Source: Algiphilus sp. (GTDB lineage: Bacteria; Pseudomonadota; Gammaproteobacteria; Nevskiales; Nevskiaceae). From it: a stretch of 53,883 bases of DNA. Under the pieces are notes generated by a model. That model ran no database searches. It was given only the letters and a program-made list of their open reading frames with translations, and was not told the origin of the DNA. Made by a program: the position numbers and the translations under genes. Location: contig JALEHA010000010.1 of assembly GCA_022763315.1 (NCBI GenBank), forward strand, positions 1-53,883. Reading direction: 5' to 3'. Below are positions 18,103-26,233 of the stretch, in pieces. The first letter of the stretch is position 1. Each line of letters opens with the position of its first letter.

Positions 18103-18273
18103 GTGCGCTCGGTTCGCCCGCGGCACAGCCCGTGTATCCTGCAGTGAGCGCATAGAGAGCGTCGCCTCCCTGTCTCGCTCCAACGCAGCCCTATAAGCCC
18201 GTGCAGGGCGGCTGGAACCCGACGATCGCGTCGATCAGGCTTCCCGGTCGCTAGGCGCAATCAGAGGTGGCCC
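18103..18273 (+). promoter_or_regulatory. Long 5' leader of mgtE
   Basis: About 170 nt between the predicted start of transcription and mgtE. It contains a nested dyad, AGCC ... GCCC gtgca GGGC GGCT (around 18188-18214), and a GACG/CGTC hairpin just after it. I do not recognise the conserved core of the Mg-sensing M-box, but length and position suggest regulation by folding. Confidence 0.4.
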
Positions 18274-19629
18274 ATGGAACGCGAAGACATGCTGTTCTCT
18301 TTGCGCGCCGCGCTGAACGGCGACGACAGCATTGTGCCGACGCTGGTGCGTCAGACGCACCCGGCGGATATGGCGGCCATGCTCGCGGAATTCGAGCCCA
18401 TCCAGGTGCGCCGTCTGCTTGCGCAGGTGGCCGCAATGGAGCGCGCCGAGATCTTCGGCTATCTGCCCGCTGAGTTTCAGCTGGAAGTGGTGCAGCTGAT
18501 GACACGGCCGGAGCTGGTGGCCCTGTTCGTTGAAATGTCCTCCGACGAGCGCGCGGACCTCTACAACGAGCTGCCACAGGATGCGCAGGAGGCGCTGCTG
18601 CCGGCGCTGGCGCAGGTCGAACGCGAGGACATCCGCAAGCTCGCCGCCTATGAGGAGGGCACGGTGGGCTCGGTCATGACCTCCGAGTACGCCACTCTGA
18701 CGCCGGAGCTGACCGCCCGGCAGGCGGTGGAGCAGCTGCGCCGCGTCGCTCCTGACAAGGAGACGATCTACCAGGCCTACGTGGTCGATGAATTGCGCCG
18801 GCTGATCGGTACCGTGTCGCTGCGTGATCTGATCGTCGCGCCGCCGCACGCGCGCGTCGAACAGTTCATGAAGCACGATCCAATTCAGTGTCGCGCCGAA
18901 GAGGCGCAGCGCGAAGCCGCGCACATGATCTCCAAGTACGACCTCATCGCGTTGCCGGTAGTGGATGCGGAGGCGCGGCTGGTCGGCATCGTGACCTATG
19001 ACGACGCCATGGACGTGGCGGAAGAGGCGGCGACCACGGGCTTCCACAAGGCCGGTGGTTCCTCGGGCGCCCTCGGCGGCAGCATCCGCGACGCCAGCAT
19101 CACCAGCCTGTATCGCAGTCGCGTGTTCTGGCTGGTGGTACTGGTCTTCGGCAACATCTTTTCGGGCGCGGGGATCGCCCACTTCGAGGAAACGATCTCC
19201 ACCCATCTCTCGCTGCTGTTCTTCCTGCCACTGCTCATTGCAAGCGCCGGCAATGCCGGTTCGCAGGCGTCGACCCTGATGGTGCGTGCCCTGGCGACCG
19301 GCGACGTGTTGATGCGCGACTGGGGCCGTATGCTCGGGCGGGAATTCCTGGTGGCGAGCCTGCTCGGTCTGACCATGGCGGTGGCCATTTCCGGCATCGG
19401 TGCCTGGCGTGGCGGGGTCGATATTGCCTGGGTGGTGGCGATGACGATGATCATCGTCGTCGTCGTGGGCAGCCTCATCGGCATGTCGCTGCCCTTTGCG
19501 ATGTCGCGCCTGAAGGTGGACCCTGCGACCGCGAGCGCGCCCCTGGTGGCCTCGATCGCTGACGTGACGGGCGTGGTGATCTATTTCACCATCGCCGCCG
19601 CCATGCTGGGGGCACCCGCCGTCAGCTGA
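18274..19629 (+). CDS. mgtE: Magnesium transporter MgtE
   Basis: Inner-membrane Mg channel with the family layout: an N-terminal Mg-sensing helical domain (about 1-130), a pair of CBS domains (about 135-255; GTVGSVMTSEY, GIVTYDDAMDV), a plug helix and five transmembrane helices (about 285-448). The pore segment contains NAGSQAST and the last part SIADVTGVVIYF, both conserved. 451 residues. The 3' end overlaps purD tail-to-tail by 8 bp. Confidence 0.95.
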   Translation: MEREDMLFSLRAALNGDDSIVPTLVRQTHPADMAAMLAEFEPIQVRRLLAQVAAMERAEIFGYLPAEFQLEVVQLMTRPELVALFVEMSSDERADLYNELPQDAQEALLPALAQVEREDIRKLAAYEEGTVGSVMTSEYATLTPELTARQAVEQLRRVAPDKETIYQAYVVDELRRLIGTVSLRDLIVAPPHARVEQFMKHDPIQCRAEEAQREAAHMISKYDLIALPVVDAEARLVGIVTYDDAMDVAEEAATTGFHKAGGSSGALGGSIRDASITSLYRSRVFWLVVLVFGNIFSGAGIAHFEETISTHLSLLFFLPLLIASAGNAGSQASTLMVRALATGDVLMRDWGRMLGREFLVASLLGLTMAVAISGIGAWRGGVDIAWVVAMTMIIVVVVGSLIGMSLPFAMSRLKVDPATASAPLVASIADVTGVVIYFTIAAAMLGAPAVS

Positions 19630-20890
19630 TCGCGCGCCAGCCGATGTCGCTGCGGAAATGCATGCCTTCCCAGCGGATCTGACGTATCGCCGCGTAGGCG
19701 GCCGTCTGCGCCGACGCCGTGCTGTCGCCCAGCGCGCAGACGCAGAGGACTCGTCCGCCATCGGTGCGGACGGCGCCGTCGCCGTCCAGTGTGGTGCCGG
19801 CGTGGAAGACCTTGACGTTGGAGCCGAAGGGCAGGTCCAGGCCGTGAATGACATCGCCCTTGCGCGTGCTGGCCGGATAACCCTGCGCCGCAAGCACGAC
19901 GCCGAGCGCCGCCCGCGTATCCCAGGTTGGTTGTACCTCGTCGAGACGGTGCTCGACAGCGGCCTCGAGCAGCGTCAGCAGATCCGATGACAGGCGCATG
20001 AGCAGGGGCTGCGTCTCCGGATCCCCCATGCGCACGTTGAACTCCAGCACGCGGGCCTCGCCGTCTGGCCCGATCATCAGGCCGGCATAGAGGAAGCCGG
20101 TGAAGTGCACACCATCGGCTGCAAGGCCGCGCAAGGTGGGGCGGATGATGGTTTCCTCGACGCGCCGTGCCACTTCGGGGGTCACGACGGGGGCCGGCGA
20201 GTAAGCACCCATACCACCGGTGTTGGGGCCGGCGTCGCCATCGCCGACGCGCTTGTGGTCCTGCGAGGCCGGGAAGGCAATGAAGTCCTCGCCATCGGCC
20301 ACGACGATGTAACTGGCTTCTTCACCTTCGAGGAATTCTTCGACCACCACCTTGGCGTGCTCGTCGCCCAGTGCCAGCATGTCGTGCACCGCATTCAGGG
20401 CGGTGGCTTCATCCAGCGCGACCACCACGCCCTTGCCGGCAGCCAGGCCATCGGCTTTGACGACAATGGGTGCACCGTGGGCGCGGATCCATTCACAGGC
20501 GGCATCGGCGTCAGTGAAAGTCGCGTAGCGTCCGGTCGGGATCTGGTGGCGTTCGAGAAAGGCCTTGGTATAGGCCTTCGAAGCCTCCAGCTGGGCCGCG
20601 GAACGGTTGGGGCCGAAACACGCCAGGCCGGCTGCCTGAAAGGCGTCGACCACCCCCTGCACGAGAGGCGCCTCGGGGCCGACCACCGTGAAGTCGACGC
20701 GCTCTTCGCTCGCAAGGCGCAGCAGCCCTTCGATGTCATCGGCGCCGATCGCCACATTACGGCAGGCCGATTCGCGTGCCGTTCCGGCATTGCCCGGGGC
20801 GACCAGGACTTCCTGAACCCGCGGCGATTGCGTCAGTTTCCACGCCAGGGCGTGCTCTCGGCCGCCGCCTCCGATAACCAGCACTTTCAT
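19622..20890 (-). CDS. purD: Phosphoribosylamine-glycine ligase
   Basis: ATP-grasp enzyme that joins phosphoribosylamine and glycine in purine synthesis. GGGGREHAL at 7-15 is the N-terminal phosphate-binding signature; KADGLAAGKGVV and EFNVRMGDPETQ are the ATP-grasp and metal sites. 422 residues is standard. It stands alone here; purH, its common partner, is not present. Confidence 0.96.
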   Translation of the reverse strand: MKVLVIGGGGREHALAWKLTQSPRVQEVLVAPGNAGTARESACRNVAIGADDIEGLLRLASEERVDFTVVGPEAPLVQGVVDAFQAAGLACFGPNRSAAQLEASKAYTKAFLERHQIPTGRYATFTDADAACEWIRAHGAPIVVKADGLAAGKGVVVALDEATALNAVHDMLALGDEHAKVVVEEFLEGEEASYIVVADGEDFIAFPASQDHKRVGDGDAGPNTGGMGAYSPAPVVTPEVARRVEETIIRPTLRGLAADGVHFTGFLYAGLMIGPDGEARVLEFNVRMGDPETQPLLMRLSSDLLTLLEAAVEHRLDEVQPTWDTRAALGVVLAAQGYPASTRKGDVIHGLDLPFGSNVKVFHAGTTLDGDGAVRTDGGRVLCVCALGDSTASAQTAAYAAIRQIRWEGMHFRSDIGWRAIS

Positions 20891-20950
20891 GTTTGCGGCT
20901 TCAGCGATGCTTGGGAATGGGGCGCTAGCTTAGCCGATGACAGACGACGG

Positions 20951-21394
20951 CTACTTCTTGCTGTCGCCGGAACCGTCGTCCTTCTTGCCGAAGAAACCCA
21001 TCTGTGCGCGCAGCAGATCGTTCATGGCTGCCATCGGACCGCCGCTCATCAGTTGCTTGAACTGGCGTTCGACGGTGTCCTGCTGCTGCATGAATTGTTC
21101 AGTGGCTGCTTCGATGTAATGGCCGAAGGCCGACTGCATGATATGGCCATAAAAGCGGATCATATTGCGCAGCATTCGCGTGCTGAGGAGTGGTTCGCCG
21201 GACTCCTCGGCCTCGACAATGATCTGCAGCAGCATGCTGCGCGTGATGTCACGACCGCTGCTCTTGTCCTGAACCACGAATTCTTCGCCATCGACCACCA
21301 TCTGGCGGAGGTCATCGAGGTTGATGAACCGTGCCTGCGCCGTATCGTAGAGCCTGCGGTTGGGATACTTGCGGATGAGGCGCTCAGCAGTCAT
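20951..21394 (-). CDS. phaR: Polyhydroxyalkanoate synthesis repressor PhaR
   Basis: 147-residue DNA- and PHA-binding regulator. The N-terminus MTAERLIRKYPNRRLYDT with FINLDDLRQMV is diagnostic for the PHB/PHA accumulation regulator DNA-binding domain, followed by the PHB_acc segment (SMLLQIIVEAEESGEPLLS). In the family it represses phasin genes and leaves DNA when it binds the polymer. It is the last gene of the phaP-phaA-phaB-phaR row, and a hairpin separates it from phaB. Confidence 0.94.
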   Translation of the reverse strand: MTAERLIRKYPNRRLYDTAQARFINLDDLRQMVVDGEEFVVQDKSSGRDITRSMLLQIIVEAEESGEPLLSTRMLRNMIRFYGHIMQSAFGHYIEAATEQFMQQQDTVERQFKQLMSGGPMAAMNDLLRAQMGFFGKKDDGSGDSKK

Positions 21395-21418
21395 ACCTTG
21401 ATGATACCCCCTGTGGCA

Positions 21419-21442
21419 GGGCGGTGCTGTTGCGCACCGCCC
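21419..21442 (-). terminator. Hairpin between phaB and phaR
   Basis: GGGCGGTGC (21419-21427) and GCACCGCCC (21434-21442), 9-bp perfect arms and a 6-nt loop. No U-tract follows on the minus strand, so it may attenuate or process phaB-phaR readthrough rather than stop it. Confidence 0.5.
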
Positions 21443-21458
21443 GTTGGTGCAGGGGTTC

Positions 21459-22214
21459 TCAGTGGATGAAGTGGCCGCCGTTGACCGGCAGATTGACACC
21501 CGTCACGAAGGAGGCCTGTTCCGAGCAGAGATAGGTCACGGCCGCGGCGATGTCCCGTGGCTGACCAAAACGCTTGGCCGGGATGTCCTTCTTGATGTTG
21601 TCCCGGATTTCCTCAGGCACGGCCTGAATCATCGGGCTGTCGATGTAGCCTGGGGAGATGGTATTGACGGTCACGCCCTTGGCAGCGACTTCCTGGGCCA
21701 GCGCCATCGTGAAGCCGTGCATACCGGCCTTGGCCGCGGAATAGTTGCACTGTCCGAACTGCCCCTTCTGACCGTTGATGGAGGACAGATTGATGATGCG
21801 GCCGTAGCCGCTCTCAGCCATGCCCGGCGCGATGGTTCGGCAGGTGTTGAACACGCTGTCGAGATTGACGCTGATCACCTGATCCCACTGCTCTTCGCTC
21901 ATGCGCTTGAGGGGCGCATCGCGAGTAATGCCAGCGCCGTTGACCAGAATCTCGATCTGGCCGTGATCCGCCGTGATCGCGTCAACCGCTTGCTGGGTGT
22001 CCTTGAAGCTGGCGACATCGAAGGGCTGCAAAGCGATATTCCAGCCATTGTCGTGCGCGTCCTTCTGCAGCGCCTTGGCGCTGGGCGCGTCCATATGCGA
22101 GCAGCTCGCCACCACCCGCGCGCCGGCACGGGCGAGGTAGACGCAGATGATCCGTCCAATGGCGCCGCTGCCGCCGGTGACGAGCGCGACGCGGTTCTTC
22201 AAATCGACTTGCAT
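21459..22214 (-). CDS. phaB: Acetoacetyl-CoA reductase
   Basis: Short-chain dehydrogenase that reduces acetoacetyl-CoA to (R)-3-hydroxybutyryl-CoA. The nucleotide-binding glycine motif is GGSGAIG (14-20), NGAG follows at 92-95, and the catalytic set is Ser144 or Ser145, Tyr158 and Lys162 (YSAAK). The MSEEQWDQVISVNLDSVFN and INGQKGQFGQCNYSAAKAG stretches are characteristic of PhaB. 251 residues; the ATG has AGGAG eight bases upstream. It follows phaA by 35 bp. Confidence 0.94.
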   Translation of the reverse strand: MQVDLKNRVALVTGGSGAIGRIICVYLARAGARVVASCSHMDAPSAKALQKDAHDNGWNIALQPFDVASFKDTQQAVDAITADHGQIEILVNGAGITRDAPLKRMSEEQWDQVISVNLDSVFNTCRTIAPGMAESGYGRIINLSSINGQKGQFGQCNYSAAKAGMHGFTMALAQEVAAKGVTVNTISPGYIDSPMIQAVPEEIRDNIKKDIPAKRFGQPRDIAAAVTYLCSEQASFVTGVNLPVNGGHFIH

Positions 22215-22249
22215 GAGGGGTACTCCTATCGTTGTTATGGGGTGAAGCC

Positions 22250-23428
22250 TTAGGGGGTTTCGACGGCAAGGGCCACGCCCTGACCGCCACCGATGCACAG
22301 TGTCGCGAGGCCGCGACCGCCGCCACGCCGACGCAGTGCATGGATCAGGGTGACCAGCACGCGGGCGCCCGATGCGCCGATGGGGTGGCCAATGGCAATG
22401 GCGCCGCCGTTGACATTGACGCGCGCGGGATCCCACTGCAGTTCGCGTCCGACGCTCAGCGCCTGGGCAGCAAACGCCTCGTTCGCCTCGATCAGGTCGA
22501 GATCCTTGATCGTCCAGCCTGCGCGCTCCAGGCAACGCTGGGTCGCCGGTACCGGGCCGATACCCATGGTGGCGGGGTCGACGCCAGCACTACCTGCGGC
22601 GCGAATCGTGACCAGGGGTTCCAGCCCCAGCGAGCGGGCGCGTTCGGCCGACATCACCAGCAGTGCGGCAGCGCCATCGTTCAGGCTGGAGGCATTGCCC
22701 GCAGTGACCGAGCCTTCGCCGCGAAATGCCGGGCGGAGCTTGGCCAGCCCCTCGGCCGTGGTGTCGGCGCGAATGCCTTCGTCGCGCTCCACCGTCTTCG
22801 GCGGGCCTTTGCGCTGCGGTACTTCCACCGCAATGGTTTCATCGTCGAAGGCGCCGCTGTCCCAGGCAGCGGCGGCCTTGGCGTGCGACTCGGCCGCGAA
22901 GGCGTCCTGCTCGGCGCGCGAAATCTCGTACTTGTCGGCCAGGCGTTCGGCGGTTTCACCCATATGGAAGTCGTTGAATGCGTCCCATAGGCCATCAACG
23001 ATCATGCTGTCGCGCAGATTCCAGTGGCCGAGTCGCTTGCCGTCGCGCGATCCATCGAGAACGTGCGGCGCGTTCGACATGCTTTCCTGGCCACCGGCCA
23101 GCACGGTGTGGGCATCACCGGCGCGGATGCTCTGCGCAGCGAGTGCCACGGCCTTCAGGCCGCTTCCACAGACCTTGTTGATGGTCATGGCCGGCACACC
23201 CTGCGGAATCCCAGAGTGGATCGCCGTCTGGCGCGCGGGGTTCTGCCCGCAGCCAGCCGTCAGGACCTGGCCGAGAATGGTTTCGTCAATGGTGCCGGGG
23301 TCGATGGCTGCACGCGCCAGTAGCGCACGCACCAATTGGGTTCCCAGCGTGGTGGCCTGCAGCGACGCCATGCCGCCCCCGAAACTGCCGACCGGCGTGC
23401 GTGCCGCGGCGGTGATTACGCATTCCAT
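22250..23428 (-). CDS. phaA: Acetyl-CoA acetyltransferase (beta-ketothiolase)
   Basis: Condenses two acetyl-CoA to acetoacetyl-CoA. Catalytic Cys87 sits in NKVCGSGLKAV; the C-terminal part has NVNGGAIAIGHPIGASGAR (base His) and CIGGGQG (second Cys). 392 residues is the family norm. It has a GGGAGGAG ribosome-binding site. A terminator-like hairpin sits between phaP and phaA, so phaA expression may be a fraction of phaP expression or rely on its own promoter. Confidence 0.95.
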   Translation of the reverse strand: MECVITAAARTPVGSFGGGMASLQATTLGTQLVRALLARAAIDPGTIDETILGQVLTAGCGQNPARQTAIHSGIPQGVPAMTINKVCGSGLKAVALAAQSIRAGDAHTVLAGGQESMSNAPHVLDGSRDGKRLGHWNLRDSMIVDGLWDAFNDFHMGETAERLADKYEISRAEQDAFAAESHAKAAAAWDSGAFDDETIAVEVPQRKGPPKTVERDEGIRADTTAEGLAKLRPAFRGEGSVTAGNASSLNDGAAALLVMSAERARSLGLEPLVTIRAAGSAGVDPATMGIGPVPATQRCLERAGWTIKDLDLIEANEAFAAQALSVGRELQWDPARVNVNGGAIAIGHPIGASGARVLVTLIHALRRRGGGRGLATLCIGGGQGVALAVETP

Positions 23429-23456
23429 CGAATGTCTCCTCCCAAAGAATGAATAG

Positions 23457-23490
23457 AAAAGGCCACTGCGGCTACATCGCCACAGTGGCC
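23457..23490 (-). terminator. Intrinsic terminator after phaP
   Basis: On the minus strand a GGCCACTGTGGC/GCCGCAGTGGCC stem (23461-23490, one mismatch) is followed at once by TTTTC. It lies between phaP and phaA and should let abundant phasin be made with less thiolase. Confidence 0.75.
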
Positions 23491-23502
23491 ACTAGCACTG
23501 CC

Positions 23503-23943
23503 TCATGCAGCGGCGTGCTGGGCTTCAGCGCCCTTCGCACTAACGGCGGACAACATGGTCTCGGTGAGGCCAACAACCAGGTCGAGGCTTTCGCTGAAGA
23601 TCGTCGAGCCCGCCGTCATGGCTTGCTCAGCGACCGCGGCGACGGCGCCGAACTGCTGGTTGCCAAGCTGGGTGAGCTCGTCCAGGTAGCCCTGGCCCAG
23701 CGTGTTCATCTTCTCGCCCAGCTGTTCGAACACTTCGTAGGCGGCCTTCGGGGAGTCGGCGTTGACCAGGGCGGGAACGGCGTCGTGCGCAGCACGCATC
23801 GTGCCCACAGCCTGCGTCTGATTGGCCTTGGCCATTGCTTCGGTCTGGGCGATCAGCTTCTCGCCGGCAAGCGTGGCCGGTTCGAGGGCGGCCTTGCCCA
23901 TGCGGCCGAAGGCGTCGGTGATGTCGTTGAAGGGGTAGTTCAT
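23503..23943 (-). CDS. phaP: Phasin (PHA granule coat protein)
   Basis: 146-residue amphipathic helical protein beginning MNYPFNDITDAFGRMGKAAL, with the phasin-family pattern of Ala-rich helices (EKLIAQTEAMAKANQTQAV and similar) and no cysteines or membrane segment. It coats the PHA granule surface. It heads the minus-strand pha row, opposite phaE-phaC, and has a promoter overlapped by a candidate PhaR site. Confidence 0.85.
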   Translation of the reverse strand: MNYPFNDITDAFGRMGKAALEPATLAGEKLIAQTEAMAKANQTQAVGTMRAAHDAVPALVNADSPKAAYEVFEQLGEKMNTLGQGYLDELTQLGNQQFGAVAAVAEQAMTAGSTIFSESLDLVVGLTETMLSAVSAKGAEAQHAAA

Positions 23944-23982
23944 CGTTAGCTCCTGTAGGGGTCTTGCCGTGATGGCGGAGCC

Positions 23983-24011
23983 ACTATAGCACTCAAGTTT
24001 TTGCAATGCAA
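23983..24011 (-). promoter_or_regulatory. phaP promoter
   Basis: Read on the minus strand: TTGCAT (24011-24006), 17-bp spacer, TATAGT (23988-23983). The start of transcription would be about 30-35 bp upstream of phaP. The -35 hexamer lies inside the palindrome TTTTGCAATGCAAAA. Confidence 0.65.
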
Positions 24012-24013
24012 AA
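23999..24013. promoter_or_regulatory. Candidate PhaR operator 1 (perfect palindrome)
   Basis: TTTTGCA A TGCAAAA, 7-bp perfect arms with a one-base centre, covering the phaP -35 box. PhaR proteins are known to prefer TGC/GCA dyads, and phaR is 2.6 kb away. Binding by PhaR is inferred. Confidence 0.55.
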
Positions 24014-24080
24014 TACTGGAGGCGGGCTTTAGTAGTAAGTTTTTATCTTACAAATGTCCATAACATCCTGTTTTTCAATG

Positions 24081-24093
24081 TTGCAGTACGAAA
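24081..24093 (+). promoter_or_regulatory. Candidate PhaR operator 2 (imperfect)
   Basis: TTGCAGTACGAAA matches TTGCAATGCAAAA of site 1 at 10 of 13 positions. It lies midway in the phaP/phaE intergenic region. Confidence 0.35.
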
Positions 24094-24130
24094 GCCCCAA
24101 TTTGCGCTCCTTTTACTTAGGGCGTAATCT

Positions 24131-24143
24131 CTGCAGTGCAAAA
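24131..24143 (+). promoter_or_regulatory. Candidate PhaR operator 3
   Basis: CTGCAGTGCAAAA matches TTGCAATGCAAAA of site 1 at 11 of 13 positions. It is 40 bp upstream of phaE and could act on the phaEC transcript. Confidence 0.45.
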
Positions 24144-24182
24144 ACCTGACGGGCAGGGCCCGCCGCAACCTGAGGAGTAGTC

Positions 24183-25148
24183 ATGCAGAACCCCAACTGG
24201 AGCTGGCCCTTTAGCGCCGCAGCCAACAATCCCTTCTTTTCCCAGCCGCCTAATCCGTTGAAGAATCCCTTCGATTGGTCGGCTTGGCAAACCGGAGGTG
24301 CGACAAGTGCACAAGATCCGACGGCCTGGATGCAGCAGTTCTTCGCGCAGATTCGCCAGGCGATGCCGGATGGCAAGGACGCCGCAACCGCGGAATGGCA
24401 GAAGGCCGCCACAGCACTGTCCGACTCGATGACCACCCAATGGGAGCGCTGGAGCGAACTGTTCAGTCACGCGGGTGGTGGCGCCCCCGGCAGCGGTGCG
24501 ATGCATTCCGGAATCCAGAATCTGCTCGATGAGCAGATGGCGCCGCTGGGTCTGTCGCGCGAGGTCACCCGACAGATGCAGGAGCTGGCTGATGTGCACG
24601 CACAGATGGGGCCGGCCATCGCCAAGCTGCAGGAGGCCCTGTCAGGCTTTCCTGAGCAATTCCAGAAAGCGCTCGCAGCGCTGATCGAGCAGCGCACGCA
24701 TGCGGGGCAGCCGGTTACCTCGCTGCGCGGCATGATCGATCTGTGGATCGAAGCGGGCGAGCATGCTTTTGCCGAGATCGCCCACAGCGACGCCTTCAGC
24801 CGCGCCTTCGGCGGATTCACCGATGCCCTATCGCGCGCCAAGATCGCGCGCTCCAAATGGCTGGATGGACAGCTCCAGACCATTGGCCTGCCTACGCGCG
24901 CGGAGATGCAGACCAGCCACGAGCGCCTGCAGCAGGCACGCCGTGACATTCGCGCGCTCAAGCGTGAAGTGGCGGCGCTGCGCGCGCTGATCGAGAACCA
25001 GCAGGCAGCGCCAGCGAGCGGCGAAGCTGCGCCGGCCGCCTCGGCGGCCAAGAAGGCGGCCGCAAAGAAGAGCGCACGCAAGGCAACCGGCAAACGTGCT
25101 TCCGCGGCCCGCAAGGGTGCCGCGACCCATACCCAACAGGAGGATTAA
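24183..25148 (+). CDS. phaE: Class III PHA synthase subunit PhaE with histone-like tail
   Basis: Non-catalytic partner of PhaC in class III synthases. The body (about 1-275) is helical with the family's C-terminal pattern RRDIRALKREVAALRALIE. After residue 280 comes a Lys/Ala/Arg-rich tail (AAKKAAAKKSARKATGKR and more) resembling histone H1 or PhaF C-termini, which I do not expect in a typical PhaE. 321 residues. GAGGAG precedes the ATG and the gene is followed immediately by phaC. The tail suggests DNA binding by the granule, which is inference. Confidence 0.9.
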   Translation: MQNPNWSWPFSAAANNPFFSQPPNPLKNPFDWSAWQTGGATSAQDPTAWMQQFFAQIRQAMPDGKDAATAEWQKAATALSDSMTTQWERWSELFSHAGGGAPGSGAMHSGIQNLLDEQMAPLGLSREVTRQMQELADVHAQMGPAIAKLQEALSGFPEQFQKALAALIEQRTHAGQPVTSLRGMIDLWIEAGEHAFAEIAHSDAFSRAFGGFTDALSRAKIARSKWLDGQLQTIGLPTRAEMQTSHERLQQARRDIRALKREVAALRALIENQQAAPASGEAAPAASAAKKAAAKKSARKATGKRASAARKGAATHTQQED

Positions 25149-25150
25149 TC

Positions 25151-26233
25151 ATGACCGGCTTCTCCATGCCCAACATGCCCGTGGCGATCGACCCCCAGAA
25201 GGCCATGCAGGAAATGGCCAACTGGCAGATGAAGTTCGGCGCCTTGCAGGCCAATCTGCGCGGCCTGCAGGACGAAACCAACGGTGTCACCGCGCGCGAA
25301 TGCGTCTATCAGCAGGACAAGGTGCGGCTGTACCGCTATGCCGGTGAGGGCAATCGCAAGTCGCCGCCCATCCTGATCAGCTATGCCCTGGTCAATCGAC
25401 CGCACATGATGGACATCGAAGCGGAAAAGTCGCTGATCCGCTCGCTGACCAAGCGTGGTCACGACATCTACTTGATCGACTGGGGCTATCCGGATCCAGC
25501 GGATCGCGTGCTGTCACTCGGTGACTTCATCTTCGGCTACATCGACGACTGCGTTGATGAAGTGCGCCGTCTGACGCGCAGCGATGCGGTCAATCTGCTG
25601 GGCGTCTGCCAGGGCGGCTGTTTCAGTCTGTGCTACGCCGCTGCCAACCCGGAAAAGGTGGCCAACCTCACGGTGATGGTGACACCGGTGGATTTTCAGA
25701 CGCCGGATAACCTGCTCACCAAATGGGCCATGCACGCTGATGTGGATCAGGCCGTGCAGGCCTTCGGCAACATCCCGGGCGACGTGCTGAACGTGTCCTA
25801 TGTGTCGCTCAAGCCCTTCCAGCTGAATGTGCAGAAGTATCTCGCCCTGCTCGATATCGGTGACGATCCGGAAGCGGTGCGCAGCTTCATGCGCATGGAG
25901 CAATGGATCTTCGATAGCCCGGATCAGGCCGGTGCCTGTTACGGCGAATTCACCCGTAAATTCCATCAGGAGAATCAGTTGGTGCAGGACGCGCTGTCCA
26001 TCGATGGGGTCCAGATCCGCCTGGATCGTCTCACCATGCCGGTGCTGAACATTTATGCCCGCGATGACCATCTGGTGCCGCCCGCGGCCTCCAAGGCGCT
26101 GGCAAGCAAGGTGGGCACCAAGGACTATCAGGAACTCGAGTTCCCGGGTGGCCACATCGGTATCTACGTCAGTGGCAAGTCGCAGAAGCTGGTATCGCCA
26201 GCGATCAGCGACTGGTTGATCGCACGCAACTAG
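25151..26233 (+). CDS. phaC: Class III poly(3-hydroxyalkanoate) synthase subunit PhaC
   Basis: Polymerises 3-hydroxyacyl-CoA at the granule surface. The 360-residue length is that of class III enzymes, shorter than class I/II. The lipase-like box GVCQGG carries catalytic Cys153; Asp306 in YARDDHLVPP and His335 in PGGHIGIYVS complete the triad. The ribosome-binding site AGGAGG overlaps the phaE stop, so the two subunits are coupled. The end overlaps the next gene tail-to-tail by 4 bp. Confidence 0.97.
   Translation: MTGFSMPNMPVAIDPQKAMQEMANWQMKFGALQANLRGLQDETNGVTARECVYQQDKVRLYRYAGEGNRKSPPILISYALVNRPHMMDIEAEKSLIRSLTKRGHDIYLIDWGYPDPADRVLSLGDFIFGYIDDCVDEVRRLTRSDAVNLLGVCQGGCFSLCYAAANPEKVANLTVMVTPVDFQTPDNLLTKWAMHADVDQAVQAFGNIPGDVLNVSYVSLKPFQLNVQKYLALLDIGDDPEAVRSFMRMEQWIFDSPDQAGACYGEFTRKFHQENQLVQDALSIDGVQIRLDRLTMPVLNIYARDDHLVPPAASKALASKVGTKDYQELEFPGGHIGIYVSGKSQKLVSPAISDWLIARN

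Noticed and set aside
18103-18273. M-box Mg riboswitch before mgtE.
   Set aside because: The conserved GGUGAGGCUCC-type core is not present. Kept only as an unassigned structured leader.
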